A stretch of 46,651 bases of DNA from Planktothrix tepida PCC 9214 (GCF_900009145.1 NZ_LN889815.1:293558-340208), one strand, 5' to 3'; positions 33,183 through 41,465 are shown, numbered from the stretch's first letter. Notes: generated by a model not told the origin, from the sequence alone. Program-made: numbers and translations.

Positions 33183-34205
33183 ATGGTTAAGACGAATGGT
33201 AAAGTTAGAGCTAAAAGCTCTACGAATCTAAAAATGGCTGAAGATCAAACTTCTTTACAGCCCGAAAACCTTAATTTTGAAATTGACTCAGAACTTTTAG
33301 AATCCCGTTACAATTTTGTTAGACGACCCATTCTTCCCTATGGGATTGTTGTTAATGAACAAGTTGCGGGTATTTTGATTCCCGAAGATCAATTAGAAAA
33401 AGCGAATTGGTTAGTTTTCCCAACCGATGAGGAAATGACAACCATTAGTTTAACAGAAGACGTAACGGGTTTATTACTGTCTAAATGTCGCTTTTGTGTA
33501 TTAGCATTTATTCCTGAATACATTCGTTATAAAAACGATATTCCTGATTTAGGAGGTAGTGTTGTTGGCTTGTATGAAGAATACAAAAGTCAACTGAACA
33601 AAAAGACAATGGATGTTGTGAGTGAACACGCGCTCGTCTTTTTAGATGAAATGAACCGTCCTTTACACAATAATCCGATTGTTGTTAGGTTTAAGAATGT
33701 TGCATTGTGGAGTTTTAAGGCGGTTCGAGAAGAATTTTATCGCTTACTGGAGAAAGCCTTTTCTGACTACTTGCATATTCCGTTTAGTAGCAAAAACGAT
33801 AAATGGCGCAGTCTGGGTATTCTTGATGTACAATTCAAGGGAGTTAAGGAAGGTGAAGGTTCTAATAAAAGCTACTGCTGTAAAACTGTTAGCTATATTA
33901 AGCCAACCGTTAACAATTTTCCTTCCCTCTATTTAGGAAAAACTCAGCAGAAAAAGTCAATTTGGGGGCTGCATGATACCATTTTAGGGTTTACAGAAAC
34001 ACCTGCATTACCTGGAACATCTGAACCTCAAATTCAAGTTCTTCCTCCCTCTTTTGCTGAAGAAGAACTTGGGAAAAAAGCAATCGCTTCCTCTAAACCT
34101 CCTCGTAAGATTATTGCATCTGTTGTTGAAGAAGATGATGAGTTTGATGAAGATTTAGATTTGGATGAATTTGATGAAGATCTTGATCTAGATCAGGATG
34201 AATAA
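33183..34205 (+). CDS. Hypothetical plasmid protein with acidic C-terminal tail
   Basis: The 340-residue protein resembles a family of cyanobacterial plasmid proteins (possibly DUF5895; named from memory). The core runs from RYNFVRRPILPYGIVVNEQ to LPGTSEPQIQVLP. The features are LLLSKCRFCVLAFIPEYIRYK, EEYKSQLNKKTMDVVSEHALV and SLGILDVQFKGVKEG. The last 30 residues are highly acidic, with FDEDLDLDEFDEDLDLDQDE made of a repeated motif. Acidic C-terminal tails are typical of bacterial and phage single-strand DNA-binding proteins, where they recruit partners. The lysine-rich N-terminus (MVKTNGKVRAKSS) fits a nucleic acid binder. SSB function is an inference only; it would fill a gap in the replisome. 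Confidence 0.6.
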   Translation: MVKTNGKVRAKSSTNLKMAEDQTSLQPENLNFEIDSELLESRYNFVRRPILPYGIVVNEQVAGILIPEDQLEKANWLVFPTDEEMTTISLTEDVTGLLLSKCRFCVLAFIPEYIRYKNDIPDLGGSVVGLYEEYKSQLNKKTMDVVSEHALVFLDEMNRPLHNNPIVVRFKNVALWSFKAVREEFYRLLEKAFSDYLHIPFSSKNDKWRSLGILDVQFKGVKEGEGSNKSYCCKTVSYIKPTVNNFPSLYLGKTQQKKSIWGLHDTILGFTETPALPGTSEPQIQVLPPSFAEEELGKKAIASSKPPRKIIASVVEEDDEFDEDLDLDEFDEDLDLDQDE

Positions 34206-34229
34206 AGCTAACTTCAATTATCTAATATA

Positions 34230-34266
34230 AAATTCCCTTTCTCCATTAGGACGAGGGAATTTTTTT
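34230..34266 (+). terminator. Rho-independent terminator between convergent genes
   Basis: AAATTCCCT (34230-34238) pairs with AGGGAATTT (34254-34262), and the T run continues after the stem (TTTTTTT from 34260). It follows the acidic-tail gene stop at 34205 by 24 bases and precedes the convergent gene stop at 34269. Confidence 0.85.
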
Positions 34267-34268
34267 CT

Positions 34269-34931
34269 TTACTTTTGTTGAGCCGTAGATTCAATCACAG
34301 AAGTTTGTACAATTTGGTATTGATGATTATTAAAACACCATTTACTCTGTCGCATACTCTTTCCCATCGATTGCTGTATCTGTAAGCAAGGTAAATCCGA
34401 GGAGAGGGAAGGATCTCGCATGATCTTAAATAATGGAGTTTGGGGAGGTAAGTTAGGGTTAAGATAGGTTGCTAATACAGGAACAGGGGTAGTATTTTTA
34501 GAAATTAAATAACCAACATATAAACACTTGGCTTTTCCACATACTCCTTGATGATTGAAGCTAAAAACAATTAACTGACCTGCTTTTCCTTTTACCGTAA
34601 AAGCGTTTACACTGGATAAAACTTCTTCAGGATTGAGTTGAGAATTTTCAGTAATCACTCTTTTGACTAAATCAACTGGAACAATTTCAGTGGCTTTTAA
34701 CCAAGATGCTGATGTCGAGTTTGAACTACAACCGCTTGTTCCTAATAGCATTGATAAAAACAGAAATAACGCCACTCCAAACCGAAACCATCTTCCTACC
34801 CATAAAAAAGAACGAGGCGGTTTAGGTTCTATATTTTGAGGTCGATACACAAGCTTTAATGCTCGATATCGAGAATTAATCGAATGATTAGAAACAATAA
34901 TTTTGGGTTTTTGTCTGTTTTTCAGTAACAT
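34269..34931 (-). CDS. Putative lipoprotein or membrane-anchored secreted protein
   Basis: The 220-residue protein has a basic N-terminal stretch of about 48 residues, then a hydrophobic segment FGVALFLFLSMLLGTSGCSS whose cysteine could be a lipidation site, although the lipobox (TSGC) is imperfect. The mature part contains two cysteine pairs and strands such as GQLIVFSFNHQGVCGKAKCLYVGYLI. No family was recognised. It is the last gene of a minus-strand group with the lysozyme-like protein, whose stop is 25 bases upstream. That placement suggests a component of the conjugation apparatus in the envelope. The upstream part may be cytoplasmic. Confidence 0.6.
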   Translation of the reverse strand: MLLKNRQKPKIIVSNHSINSRYRALKLVYRPQNIEPKPPRSFLWVGRWFRFGVALFLFLSMLLGTSGCSSNSTSASWLKATEIVPVDLVKRVITENSQLNPEEVLSSVNAFTVKGKAGQLIVFSFNHQGVCGKAKCLYVGYLISKNTTPVPVLATYLNPNLPPQTPLFKIMRDPSLSSDLPCLQIQQSMGKSMRQSKWCFNNHQYQIVQTSVIESTAQQK

Positions 34932-34956
34932 TTCTTTAGCCTCCTTAACGAATTAA

Positions 34957-36852
34957 TCACTGGCTATTCAAGCGGGTATTAGTGCTAATAACGGTTCCAC
35001 CATTAACTCGATAACGTCCTAAGACATCAAGACCATAACTTTTTAAGGTCAACCGACCAAAAGCATCTGTGGCTTGACCATCAACCTGAGAAGAATCACC
35101 ACCAAAGTGTTTTTGAGCAACTCGTTCAATTAAGCGTTCACCCTCAAACAATTGCCCTGTTGTTGGGTCAATTTCTGCAACGGTGGTGTTAAGTTTATCA
35201 ATGAGACTTTGGACAAATGCCGCCTCTTGATCCGCAGGAGGAAAATATTGAAATAGTTCTGTTTCTGTCGGTTGATATCCCTTAGCAAGTTGGGCTAAAA
35301 ATATTTCTCCTCCAGGTTTTGAAGCAATCACACCGCTTGCGTATTCGTTGTAACTCATGAATTGATATTTGCCTAAAGCCATACCGCAATTGCGATTGTT
35401 ATCTGCACAAACATAAGGGCCAATGGCTAAGTCTAAATTGCTGCTTTCTAAACTTGTGATCGCTTCAGATAAAACTTCAATATTAACGCCTTGCACCTGC
35501 CCATAAGTTAACTTTGATTGAGTCTGACGAGAAGGTGGAGAAAGCGAATTCTTTTGGGACATAACAGAAGATTCTGTTGAAACATCTGCTTGTGTTGGGA
35601 TTGAGGAAAATCCAGACGGTGAGGGTTCTAACACTCCAACAAAAATGGGAGAATTGACTCGATAGGTGAAGAAGGGAACAGGGCCAATAAAATAGGGAGA
35701 ACAACCACAGGGAGAACAGAACCGAAAGAATAAAGCAGTTGATACGGTGTCGGTTTGTTCGTCGGGTTCCATCACAACAACTTTAAAAGCACTACCAAAA
35801 GGTAATCTACCTGTGGGTTCCTTACCTCCGTTGATTCCCTGAAGACAACCCCAACCGCCTTCAACTTCTTGGTATTTCCCACTAATCCATTGTTTCCCTT
35901 CCAAAGAACCCCGCGCACTGCGACCGATATTTTCTAAATCATCCAGTTCGATGTAAGCGCATTGACTCCCTTGACAATTAACAGAAAACCCTTGAACATC
36001 AGAACCCGAAATGGTGTTGGTTCTTCGTCCTTCTGCGGGGCCATAAATAGTATCAATTCGCAGGACTAAATCACCAAATTCAGTCACAGAATTGGGAAAA
36101 TCAGACAGGGGTAAGGTGTTCAGTCCTGGTACATCTTGAATGGGAGTGGTTTGCCATCCTGACAACGCACCGAGTTGGGTACTTTCTAAGTTAGGAAGAG
36201 AAGACATTGAATAGGAAGACAAATCAATTTGTCCGAGTTTCAATTCTCCAAGTTGGGGGTTGCTACTGAGTACCTGAGTTAACGTTTGATTCCTCCAATT
36301 AAGATTAGCAGCTTGGGTGGTGAATAGGTCTGCTACTGGTGCAATTTCTTCAACTTTGAATTGAGCTAAAAGGGGAATTGCTTCAATGAGTTGGTTTAAA
36401 GTTTGTTGACCGATTAGGGGGAAAGCGCTTAAAGCAACCTGCTCTAAATTTAGTCCTGTTTGCTGTGCAATAAAACCCACTGACAAAAGCTCTGGTTTTA
36501 ATGCTAGGCTGATATCTCCTAATGTTAGAAATTGATCGGGTGTTTGTCCTGTTGTCCAGGTTCGATTAAGTTCAGTTTCTTGCCCTTTGGTTTGATTAGA
36601 ACCGGATTGACTAATAGGGGGCATTTGGGAAAAAGAAATTTGTGTCCAATCAGGGACAAGAGCATGAGTGGAAGTGGAGTTTCCTTGTTGATCAACACTA
36701 GGGATTTCTAAAATTCGAGTCGGTAGTTCGGCTGCATCAATATTAATTTGGGTTGCAGTTAATTCGGATTGATTAAAACCCGTTGAAAGGAATAACGTTA
36801 AACTGAAAGTTGCCAAGAATAGCCCCGATTTTAATAATAATCTTCTGCTCAT
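34957..36852 (-). CDS. Secreted protein with C-terminal lysozyme/transglycosylase-like region, conjugation-associated
   Basis: The 631-residue protein starts with a signal peptide (SGLFLATFSLTLFLSTGF). Residues 60-260 are Gln/Ser/Leu-rich, repetitive helices (LGALSGW, LGELKLGQIDLSSYS). A middle domain contains CSPCGCSPYFIGPVPFFTYRV. The C-terminal 190 residues hold LESSNLDLAIGPYVCADNNR and MALGKYQFMS, the G-K-Y-Q-F signature of goose-type/VirB1-like muramidases with Glu in LESS as possible catalytic acid. Such proteins open the peptidoglycan for a transfer channel. Position beside the coupling-protein gene supports a conjugation role. Whether the enzyme is active cannot be told from sequence. 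Confidence 0.65.
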   Translation of the reverse strand: MSRRLLLKSGLFLATFSLTLFLSTGFNQSELTATQINIDAAELPTRILEIPSVDQQGNSTSTHALVPDWTQISFSQMPPISQSGSNQTKGQETELNRTWTTGQTPDQFLTLGDISLALKPELLSVGFIAQQTGLNLEQVALSAFPLIGQQTLNQLIEAIPLLAQFKVEEIAPVADLFTTQAANLNWRNQTLTQVLSSNPQLGELKLGQIDLSSYSMSSLPNLESTQLGALSGWQTTPIQDVPGLNTLPLSDFPNSVTEFGDLVLRIDTIYGPAEGRRTNTISGSDVQGFSVNCQGSQCAYIELDDLENIGRSARGSLEGKQWISGKYQEVEGGWGCLQGINGGKEPTGRLPFGSAFKVVVMEPDEQTDTVSTALFFRFCSPCGCSPYFIGPVPFFTYRVNSPIFVGVLEPSPSGFSSIPTQADVSTESSVMSQKNSLSPPSRQTQSKLTYGQVQGVNIEVLSEAITSLESSNLDLAIGPYVCADNNRNCGMALGKYQFMSYNEYASGVIASKPGGEIFLAQLAKGYQPTETELFQYFPPADQEAAFVQSLIDKLNTTVAEIDPTTGQLFEGERLIERVAQKHFGGDSSQVDGQATDAFGRLTLKSYGLDVLGRYRVNGGTVISTNTRLNSQ

Positions 36853-36904
36853 TGATAGATCGGATTATTTTGATGTGATTAGTCACTCTTGATATTGTTT
36901 TGCT

Positions 36905-37174
36905 TTACAATTCCAGGTCATTTCCCTCAAAATTTGATGAATAACCCAAGGAATTTTTGCTCCCGCTATTAAATTGAGGGTTAGGATTAGATGCTGTTTC
37001 TGTCCAAGGGGTATCTGCTAAGTTCAAATCTCCCTCAAAAACGTTTTCTTGATAGCCATCTGCAAACTGATCAGGTACACCATAAGGCTTTGATTGCTGA
37101 TTATTGTTATAGCCGCCGTAGCCTGAATTGCTATAACCCAATTCATTTGGATCGGTATTGTTGGAGTTGTTCAT
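36905..37174 (-). CDS. Small Asn/Gly/Tyr-rich hypothetical protein
   Basis: 89 residues, rich in Asn, Ser, Gly and Tyr (YSNSGYGGYNNNQQSKP, FNSGSKNSLGYSSN), without a predicted membrane segment. It lies 52 bases upstream of the lysozyme-like gene on the same strand, and 232 bases upstream of the next gene boundary. The disordered composition suggests a linker or surface protein. No family was recognised. No clear ribosome site is visible before the ATG at 37174. It is probably real because the frame has little stop pressure, but the low complexity makes it uncertain. Confidence 0.5.
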   Translation of the reverse strand: MNNSNNTDPNELGYSNSGYGGYNNNQQSKPYGVPDQFADGYQENVFEGDLNLADTPWTETASNPNPQFNSGSKNSLGYSSNFEGNDLEL

Positions 37175-37264
37175 AACAGGAATCGATAGGGTGAATGAAA
37201 TTTATAACTTACTTTAACGACCCATATTGATCAGATCTTTCAGCCAATAGGAGGAATTAAAATC

Positions 37265-37278
37265 CCGCCTATCGGCGG
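37265..37278. repeat. CCGCC/GGCGG hairpin, IS-end-like
   Basis: CCGCC TATC GGCGG resembles the second hairpin of the IS605-type left end at 1153-1166. It sits 34 bases before a small gene, in a 378-base interval (37175-37553) otherwise without a long gene. Either a remnant of an IS end or a leader hairpin. Confidence 0.45.
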
Positions 37279-37312
37279 ATTCACAACGTAAAACCATATT
37301 AGGAGTTGACTT

Positions 37313-37480
37313 GTGAATTATTACCATCTTGTTTTAGCTGTAGATAAAGAAGTTAATCGTTGGCGACAACGGATATTTCGCCAGATTCATCAGTGTCGCA
37401 AAGAAACAACAAAATTTAAGTTATTACGAAATTGGCATAAAAGTCAGGATTTATCGAGTCTTGAATTTCAAAATTGGTAA
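37313..37480 (+). CDS. Small basic hypothetical protein, 55 residues
   Basis: A GTG-started frame preceded by AGGAG (37301-37305) encodes 55 residues. It reads LVLAVDKEVNRWRQRIFRQI in the middle and ends LSSLEFQNW. It is strongly basic with two short helices. The upstream spacing from AGGAG to the GTG is good. No family was recognised. It precedes the methyltransferase gene by 73 bases and may be co-transcribed. It may be a regulator or a small nucleic-acid-binding protein; nothing more can be supported. Confidence 0.45.
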   Translation: MNYYHLVLAVDKEVNRWRQRIFRQIHQCRKETTKFKLLRNWHKSQDLSSLEFQNW

Positions 37481-37553
37481 TAACAGATATTGCTGAAATT
37501 GAAATTTAATAGTTTCAATAAAATTTTGCATAGCTTGTTTAAATCATTGAACA

Positions 37554-38147
37554 ATGGAAAATATATCTTTAGTGGAGACAATTCTGTATCAGAAAGTTAA
37601 AGAAACTCCGCCTTACTCTTGGTTCCCATCTTCCCCTCAACTGATTGAAATCATGCTGAAAGAAGCACAGATTACCCCAGGATTATATGGTTTAGAACCG
37701 ACGGCGGGAGATGGGGTTTTAGCTGAAGCAATGGTTCAAGCGGGTGCAATTGTAGATGTGATTGAAATTGACTTTCTATTGCGTCAGATTCTTTTTCAAA
37801 AAGGATTTAATTTAGTGGGGTGTGATTTCTTAACATCTCAACCTCAACGCCAATACAATCGGATTCTAATGAATCCTCCCTTTTCTACTAATAAAGTTCG
37901 GGGAATTGATTTAGCGATGATTCAACGCGCTTATCACCTGTTTTTAGCATCTTCTGGTCGGTTGGTTAGCGTTGTCAGTAATTCAATGAATATCAAAAAC
38001 GATGAACGAGCGCAAACTTTCCGAGGATTTCTTAAACAAACGAAAGCCAACGTAATCAAACTCCCTTTAGAAATTTTTTGGGGTACTCTTCGTCCGGTTA
38101 CAGTTGAGACTTACCTCATTGTAATTGATAAAGCTTCTGAATTCTAA
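37554..38147 (+). CDS. SAM-dependent methyltransferase, N6-adenine DNA type, compact
   Basis: The 197-residue protein has motif I LEPTAGDGVLAEAM (47-60), an acidic ligand residue in VIEIDF (69-74), and motif IV NPPF (107-110) inside NRILMNPPFSTNK. NPPF is the catalytic motif of N6-adenine and related methylases. Target-recognition sequence is lacking, as in plasmid-borne orphan methylases. It has no restriction gene next to it, so protection of the replicon from host enzymes or regulation is more likely than a restriction-modification pair. It lies upstream of polA by 33 bases on the same strand and is likely in one operon with it. Confidence 0.8.
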   Translation: MENISLVETILYQKVKETPPYSWFPSSPQLIEIMLKEAQITPGLYGLEPTAGDGVLAEAMVQAGAIVDVIEIDFLLRQILFQKGFNLVGCDFLTSQPQRQYNRILMNPPFSTNKVRGIDLAMIQRAYHLFLASSGRLVSVVSNSMNIKNDERAQTFRGFLKQTKANVIKLPLEIFWGTLRPVTVETYLIVIDKASEF

Positions 38148-38180
38148 TTTTTTTACCCTTTTCTTATCCACCTCCTGCTT

Positions 38181-39938
38181 ATGAAATACAATTTTATTAC
38201 TAATCATGATCAGCTTAAAAAGACTCTATTTCCTTTAATGAACGCTTCTGTTCTGGCTATTGATACTGAAACAACCGGACTAGATCCCTTCATAGATCGG
38301 ATTTGTTTGATTCAAATTGCTGTCCCTCAATATCCTATTGTAATTATTGATTTAACTGCTATGGGAACGAGGGGATGTCAACTTTTAAAAAAACTCCTCA
38401 ATAGCCGTGCGCTGAAAATTTTCCAAAATGCTAAGTTTGATTGGCAAATGCTAGAAATGGCAAATCTCCGTCCGTCAGGGCCTTTTTTTGATGTAATGTT
38501 AGCCAGTCAAGTGTTACGTTCAGGACTTAAGAAAGACCATGATCTTCAATCTTTAGCTTGGGAATTTTTAAAGATTAAACTTGATAAAAGTTTACAGTTT
38601 AGTAATTTTGCAGGTAAACTTTCAACGGCTCAGTTAGAATATGCAGCATTAGATGCGGCTGTCTTACTGAAACTGAAAACTCGACTGCATTCTAAACTTG
38701 AAAAAGCAGGATTATTAGAAACGGCTCAAATCGAGTTTGATGCGTTGCCCGCCGTTGCCCAAATGGAACTGAATGGAATGCGGCTTGATGCAATAGCATG
38801 GCAGCAAGTAGGTTCTGAGTTAAAAGCTCAAGAACAGAGAGTATTAACTCAATTAATCAATGCGGGTTTAAAGCCACCCCCTAGCCCCCAATTGTCTCTA
38901 TTCCCCGAATTAACAGAAACGCTGAATCCTCGTTCTACTTCCCAAGTTTTACAAGCTCTTCGCGCGCTTAATATTCCGGTTCAATCAACTCGTAAAAATG
39001 AATTAATTCCTAAAGCTCGTGAATATCCAATTCTGCAATTTCTCCTCAACTATCGAAAGTTAGCATCTTTATGTTCTAACTTTGTAGAAGCTTTGCCTAA
39101 ACATATTCACCCCAAAACCGGGAGAATTCACCCCAGTTATCGGCAGTGCGGAGCGCGTTCAGGTCGCTTTAGTTGTCAACAACCGAATCTACAAAACATT
39201 CCCAGAAATTGTACTGCTCAAGGAATGCGAACCTGCTTTATTTCAGAACCAGGCTATCAAATTATTAAAGCAGATTATAGCCAAATTGAACTCAGAATTG
39301 TGGCTGAAATATCGAGCGATCGCCGGATGTTAAATGCTTATTCTAAAGGGGAGGATTTACACGCTTTAACGGCTTCTTTAATTACAGGGAAATTGTTAGA
39401 ACAGATTACGCCTGAAGATCGGCAAATTGCTAAATCTGTGAATTTTGGCTTAATTTATGGCATGGGGGCGGCTAAATTGCAAGCTTATGCTGAGGAAAAA
39501 TATGATGTTTTGTTGACGTTGGAGGAAGCTAAACTGTTTAGGAAAAGGTTTTTTACAGCGTATCAAGGGGTTAAGCATTGGCATGAACAAGTGAGGAAAA
39601 CGGTGTATGCTCAAGGACGAAGAGAGATTCGCACCATTGGCGGACGTCGAAGACGATGGGCTTCTAAACCCCGTCTGTGTGAGTTGCTCAATCATCCGGT
39701 TCAAGGTACTTCAGCCGATTTATTGAAAGTGGCGATCGCTCGTTTGTTTGAAGTTTTACCGAATACAGAAGCTAAGTTAATTGGTGTAGTCCATGATGAA
39801 ATTCTCTTAGAATGTCCTCAACAAACTCTTAAAAAAACAACTCGCCTTCTTAAAACCGTAATGATTGAGGCAGGACAACAATATTTGCAGCAAGTTCCGA
39901 TTGAAGTGGACGTGAAAACTGCCTTGAGTTGGGGTTAA
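38181..39938 (+). CDS. polA: Family A DNA polymerase without 5'-3' exonuclease, phage/plasmid type
   Basis: The 585-residue protein has a 3'-5' exonuclease domain with IDTETTGLDPF (exo I, Asp28 and Glu30), NAKFDWQM (exo II, Asp87) and YAALDAAVL (exo III). The polymerase domain has motif A DYSQIELR (365-372), motif B RQIAKSVNFGLIYGMG (414-429) with Phe422, and motif C VVHDEILL (536-543). No 5'-3' exonuclease domain is present at the N-terminus; chromosomal PolA has about 900 residues with that domain. All catalytic residues are intact, so it is probably an active replicative or repair polymerase of the replicon. It lies between a methyltransferase and an NTase gene. It can be the polymerase served by the clamp encoded at 13673. 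Confidence 0.95.
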   Translation: MKYNFITNHDQLKKTLFPLMNASVLAIDTETTGLDPFIDRICLIQIAVPQYPIVIIDLTAMGTRGCQLLKKLLNSRALKIFQNAKFDWQMLEMANLRPSGPFFDVMLASQVLRSGLKKDHDLQSLAWEFLKIKLDKSLQFSNFAGKLSTAQLEYAALDAAVLLKLKTRLHSKLEKAGLLETAQIEFDALPAVAQMELNGMRLDAIAWQQVGSELKAQEQRVLTQLINAGLKPPPSPQLSLFPELTETLNPRSTSQVLQALRALNIPVQSTRKNELIPKAREYPILQFLLNYRKLASLCSNFVEALPKHIHPKTGRIHPSYRQCGARSGRFSCQQPNLQNIPRNCTAQGMRTCFISEPGYQIIKADYSQIELRIVAEISSDRRMLNAYSKGEDLHALTASLITGKLLEQITPEDRQIAKSVNFGLIYGMGAAKLQAYAEEKYDVLLTLEEAKLFRKRFFTAYQGVKHWHEQVRKTVYAQGRREIRTIGGRRRRWASKPRLCELLNHPVQGTSADLLKVAIARLFEVLPNTEAKLIGVVHDEILLECPQQTLKKTTRLLKTVMIEAGQQYLQQVPIEVDVKTALSWG

Positions 39939-39960
39939 GAATAGTACAGATCGGAACATG

Positions 39961-39976
39961 GTGGAAAATTTTCCAC
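39961..39976. repeat. 16-bp perfect palindrome, copy 3
   Basis: GTGGAAAATTTTCCAC shares the core TGGAAAATTTTCCA with copies 1 and 2. It lies in the short gap between polA and the NTase gene, 30 bases upstream of the NTase start at 40006. An in-frame start upstream of the palindrome (39958) is less likely. Confidence 0.7.
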
Positions 39977-40005
39977 TATGTTTCCCACCCACAAAATTTA
40001 ATCTT

Positions 40006-40872
40006 ATGGCTCAAATTCTTCCTAAATTTACAGTCAAACCGGGCTATCGACCTCAATCTTCTGATACAACACCCGAAGCCGATTTATTAGAATTCTGGCT
40101 TTTAAAACAACGAACGCCCGAACAGCGACTGTTGATGGGAAGCTTGATGAACCAAAATGCTCGTCGCTTTGCTATTAACTGCTTCCGCCAACGCTTTTTT
40201 GATTTAAAAGAACCAGAATTTGCTCAAAAACTCGCCCAAGCTTGGTTAGGTGAAGATTGTCCACAACATTATATTCCCACCGGAGATGAAATGACTTGGG
40301 TTCAAGATTCTATTAGTCTGGCTGAAATTCTCCACCCAATTTTTGAATCCCTTAATATTCCCTATTATATTACAGGCGGAGTTGCTGCCATTGCTTACGG
40401 GGAAGTCAGAACAACACGAGATTTAGATATTGTCATCTCAATTATTCCTCAATATTTAAGTTCATTAATTTTAGAATTAGAACAAGCGGGCTTTTATGTT
40501 TCCGGTGTAGATGATGTGGTTTCTGGTCAAATGCAAACCTTGTCAATTACTCATATTGAAACCATTTCTAGGGCTGATTTAATCATAGCCTCAGATTCAG
40601 AATTTGAGCGTCTGAAGTTGGAACGACGACAACAATATCAAATTCCTACTGGAGCAACAGTTTTTCTCACCTCACCTGAAGATCTAATCCTTAATAAGTT
40701 GCAGTGGCGAAAGTCTAACTCTTCCGAAAAGCAATGGCGAGATGTATTGGGTATATTAAAAGTACAAGGAGACTCTTTAGATAAAGTTTACCTCAATAAT
40801 CAGGGTGAATCTCTAGGGTTAATTGAGGATTTAAACCGAGCTTTAATTGAAGCCGGACTTGAAGAAATTTAG
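40006..40872 (+). CDS. Nucleotidyltransferase-fold protein, paralogue 2 (next to polA)
   Basis: From ATG 40006 the protein has 288 residues (AQILPKFTVKPGYRPQSSDT), which aligns with the start of the paralogue at 12717. The fold signature is TGGVAAIAYGEVRTTRDLDIVI, with two Asp in DLD, and RADLIIAS supplies a third carboxylate. The end KQWRDVLGILKVQGDSLD is almost identical to the paralogue. Overall the two are clearly diverged. It is downstream of polA on the same strand. The paralogue sits upstream of dnaN, so both copies accompany a replication gene. No antitoxin-like neighbour is seen, and an HNH protein follows on the other strand. Confidence 0.75.
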   Translation: MAQILPKFTVKPGYRPQSSDTTPEADLLEFWLLKQRTPEQRLLMGSLMNQNARRFAINCFRQRFFDLKEPEFAQKLAQAWLGEDCPQHYIPTGDEMTWVQDSISLAEILHPIFESLNIPYYITGGVAAIAYGEVRTTRDLDIVISIIPQYLSSLILELEQAGFYVSGVDDVVSGQMQTLSITHIETISRADLIIASDSEFERLKLERRQQYQIPTGATVFLTSPEDLILNKLQWRKSNSSEKQWRDVLGILKVQGDSLDKVYLNNQGESLGLIEDLNRALIEAGLEEI

Positions 40873-40898
40873 CCAAAACTTCAGTGTTCAATTCGGAA

Positions 40899-41201
40899 TT
40901 AGGATAATTTTAAGTTAAGGGATAACTGCCCTGGAGAAATATTTCCTCGACTGCGACGATGGCACGCCAAATGGCAACTTGTACATAACGGAACCAAATT
41001 TTCTAAACGATTATCAGCCGGGTTATGATTCCAGTGATGGACTTGCAGTGTATAAGCTCGGCGTCGAGATTTCATAGCATCTGATAACGGTTCTCCCGGC
41101 TTAATACAGAATAAACCACATTTTTGACATTGCCAATTCGCTGCTTCTTTAACTGCCAATGCCAGTTCCTTCCAATTTTCAGGATAACGATTTGAAGCCA
41201 T
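40899..41201 (-). CDS. Small HNH endonuclease-like protein
   Basis: 100 residues with CQKCGLF and, further on, LQVHHWNHNPADNRLENLVPLC, then CTSCHLACHRR. Two CxxC pairs bind zinc and HH-N-H residues form the HNH active site, so it is a single-domain HNH nuclease of a kind often encoded on cyanobacterial plasmids and phages. The N-terminus RYPENWKELALAVKEAANW is typical. It converges with the NTase gene with 26 bases between. The role could be DNA cleavage in packaging, mobility or defence. Target unknown. Confidence 0.85.
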   Translation of the reverse strand: MASNRYPENWKELALAVKEAANWQCQKCGLFCIKPGEPLSDAMKSRRRAYTLQVHHWNHNPADNRLENLVPLCTSCHLACHRRSRGNISPGQLSLNLKLS

Positions 41202-41375
41202 GAACAGATTGGGTGATTTTCCTTATTTGCTCTTTCTCTATTATTAAATTATCATAACTAGCTTAGAAGAACCGATTATTTTAACCATTTTTCTATTAAT
41301 TTATGGGAAAGCGTTTCCACTCTCTGAAAAATATCTGCTAGCCTTGGGGTAAGAGAAGATGCGATCGCCACAATC

Positions 41376-41465
41376 TTACTCTTTTTTTATACCAATATCT
41401 TCCCGCATTGATGCAGAACTTAAACCATCAAAAATTAATCCGTTTTGAATTAGTAAACCTAACAT
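41376..41465 (-). pseudogene. Remnant of an amidohydrolase N-terminus
   Basis: A frame on the minus strand starts at ATG 41465 and stops after 29 codons at 41376. It reads MLGLLIQNGLIFDGLSSASM, then REDIGIKKE. The pattern (L-L-I-x-N-G-L-I-F-D-G, then D-I-G-I) is the start of N-acyl-D-amino-acid deacylase/amidohydrolase proteins. Everything after is missing, and no continuation appears in the other two frames. So this is a truncated fragment, probably carried from a chromosome. Confidence is moderate because the match is only 25 residues. Confidence 0.4.

Noticed and set aside
39958-40005. Earlier start for NTase paralogue 2 at 39958
   Set aside because: It would run through the palindrome, and the paralogue begins at the residue matching ATG 40006.
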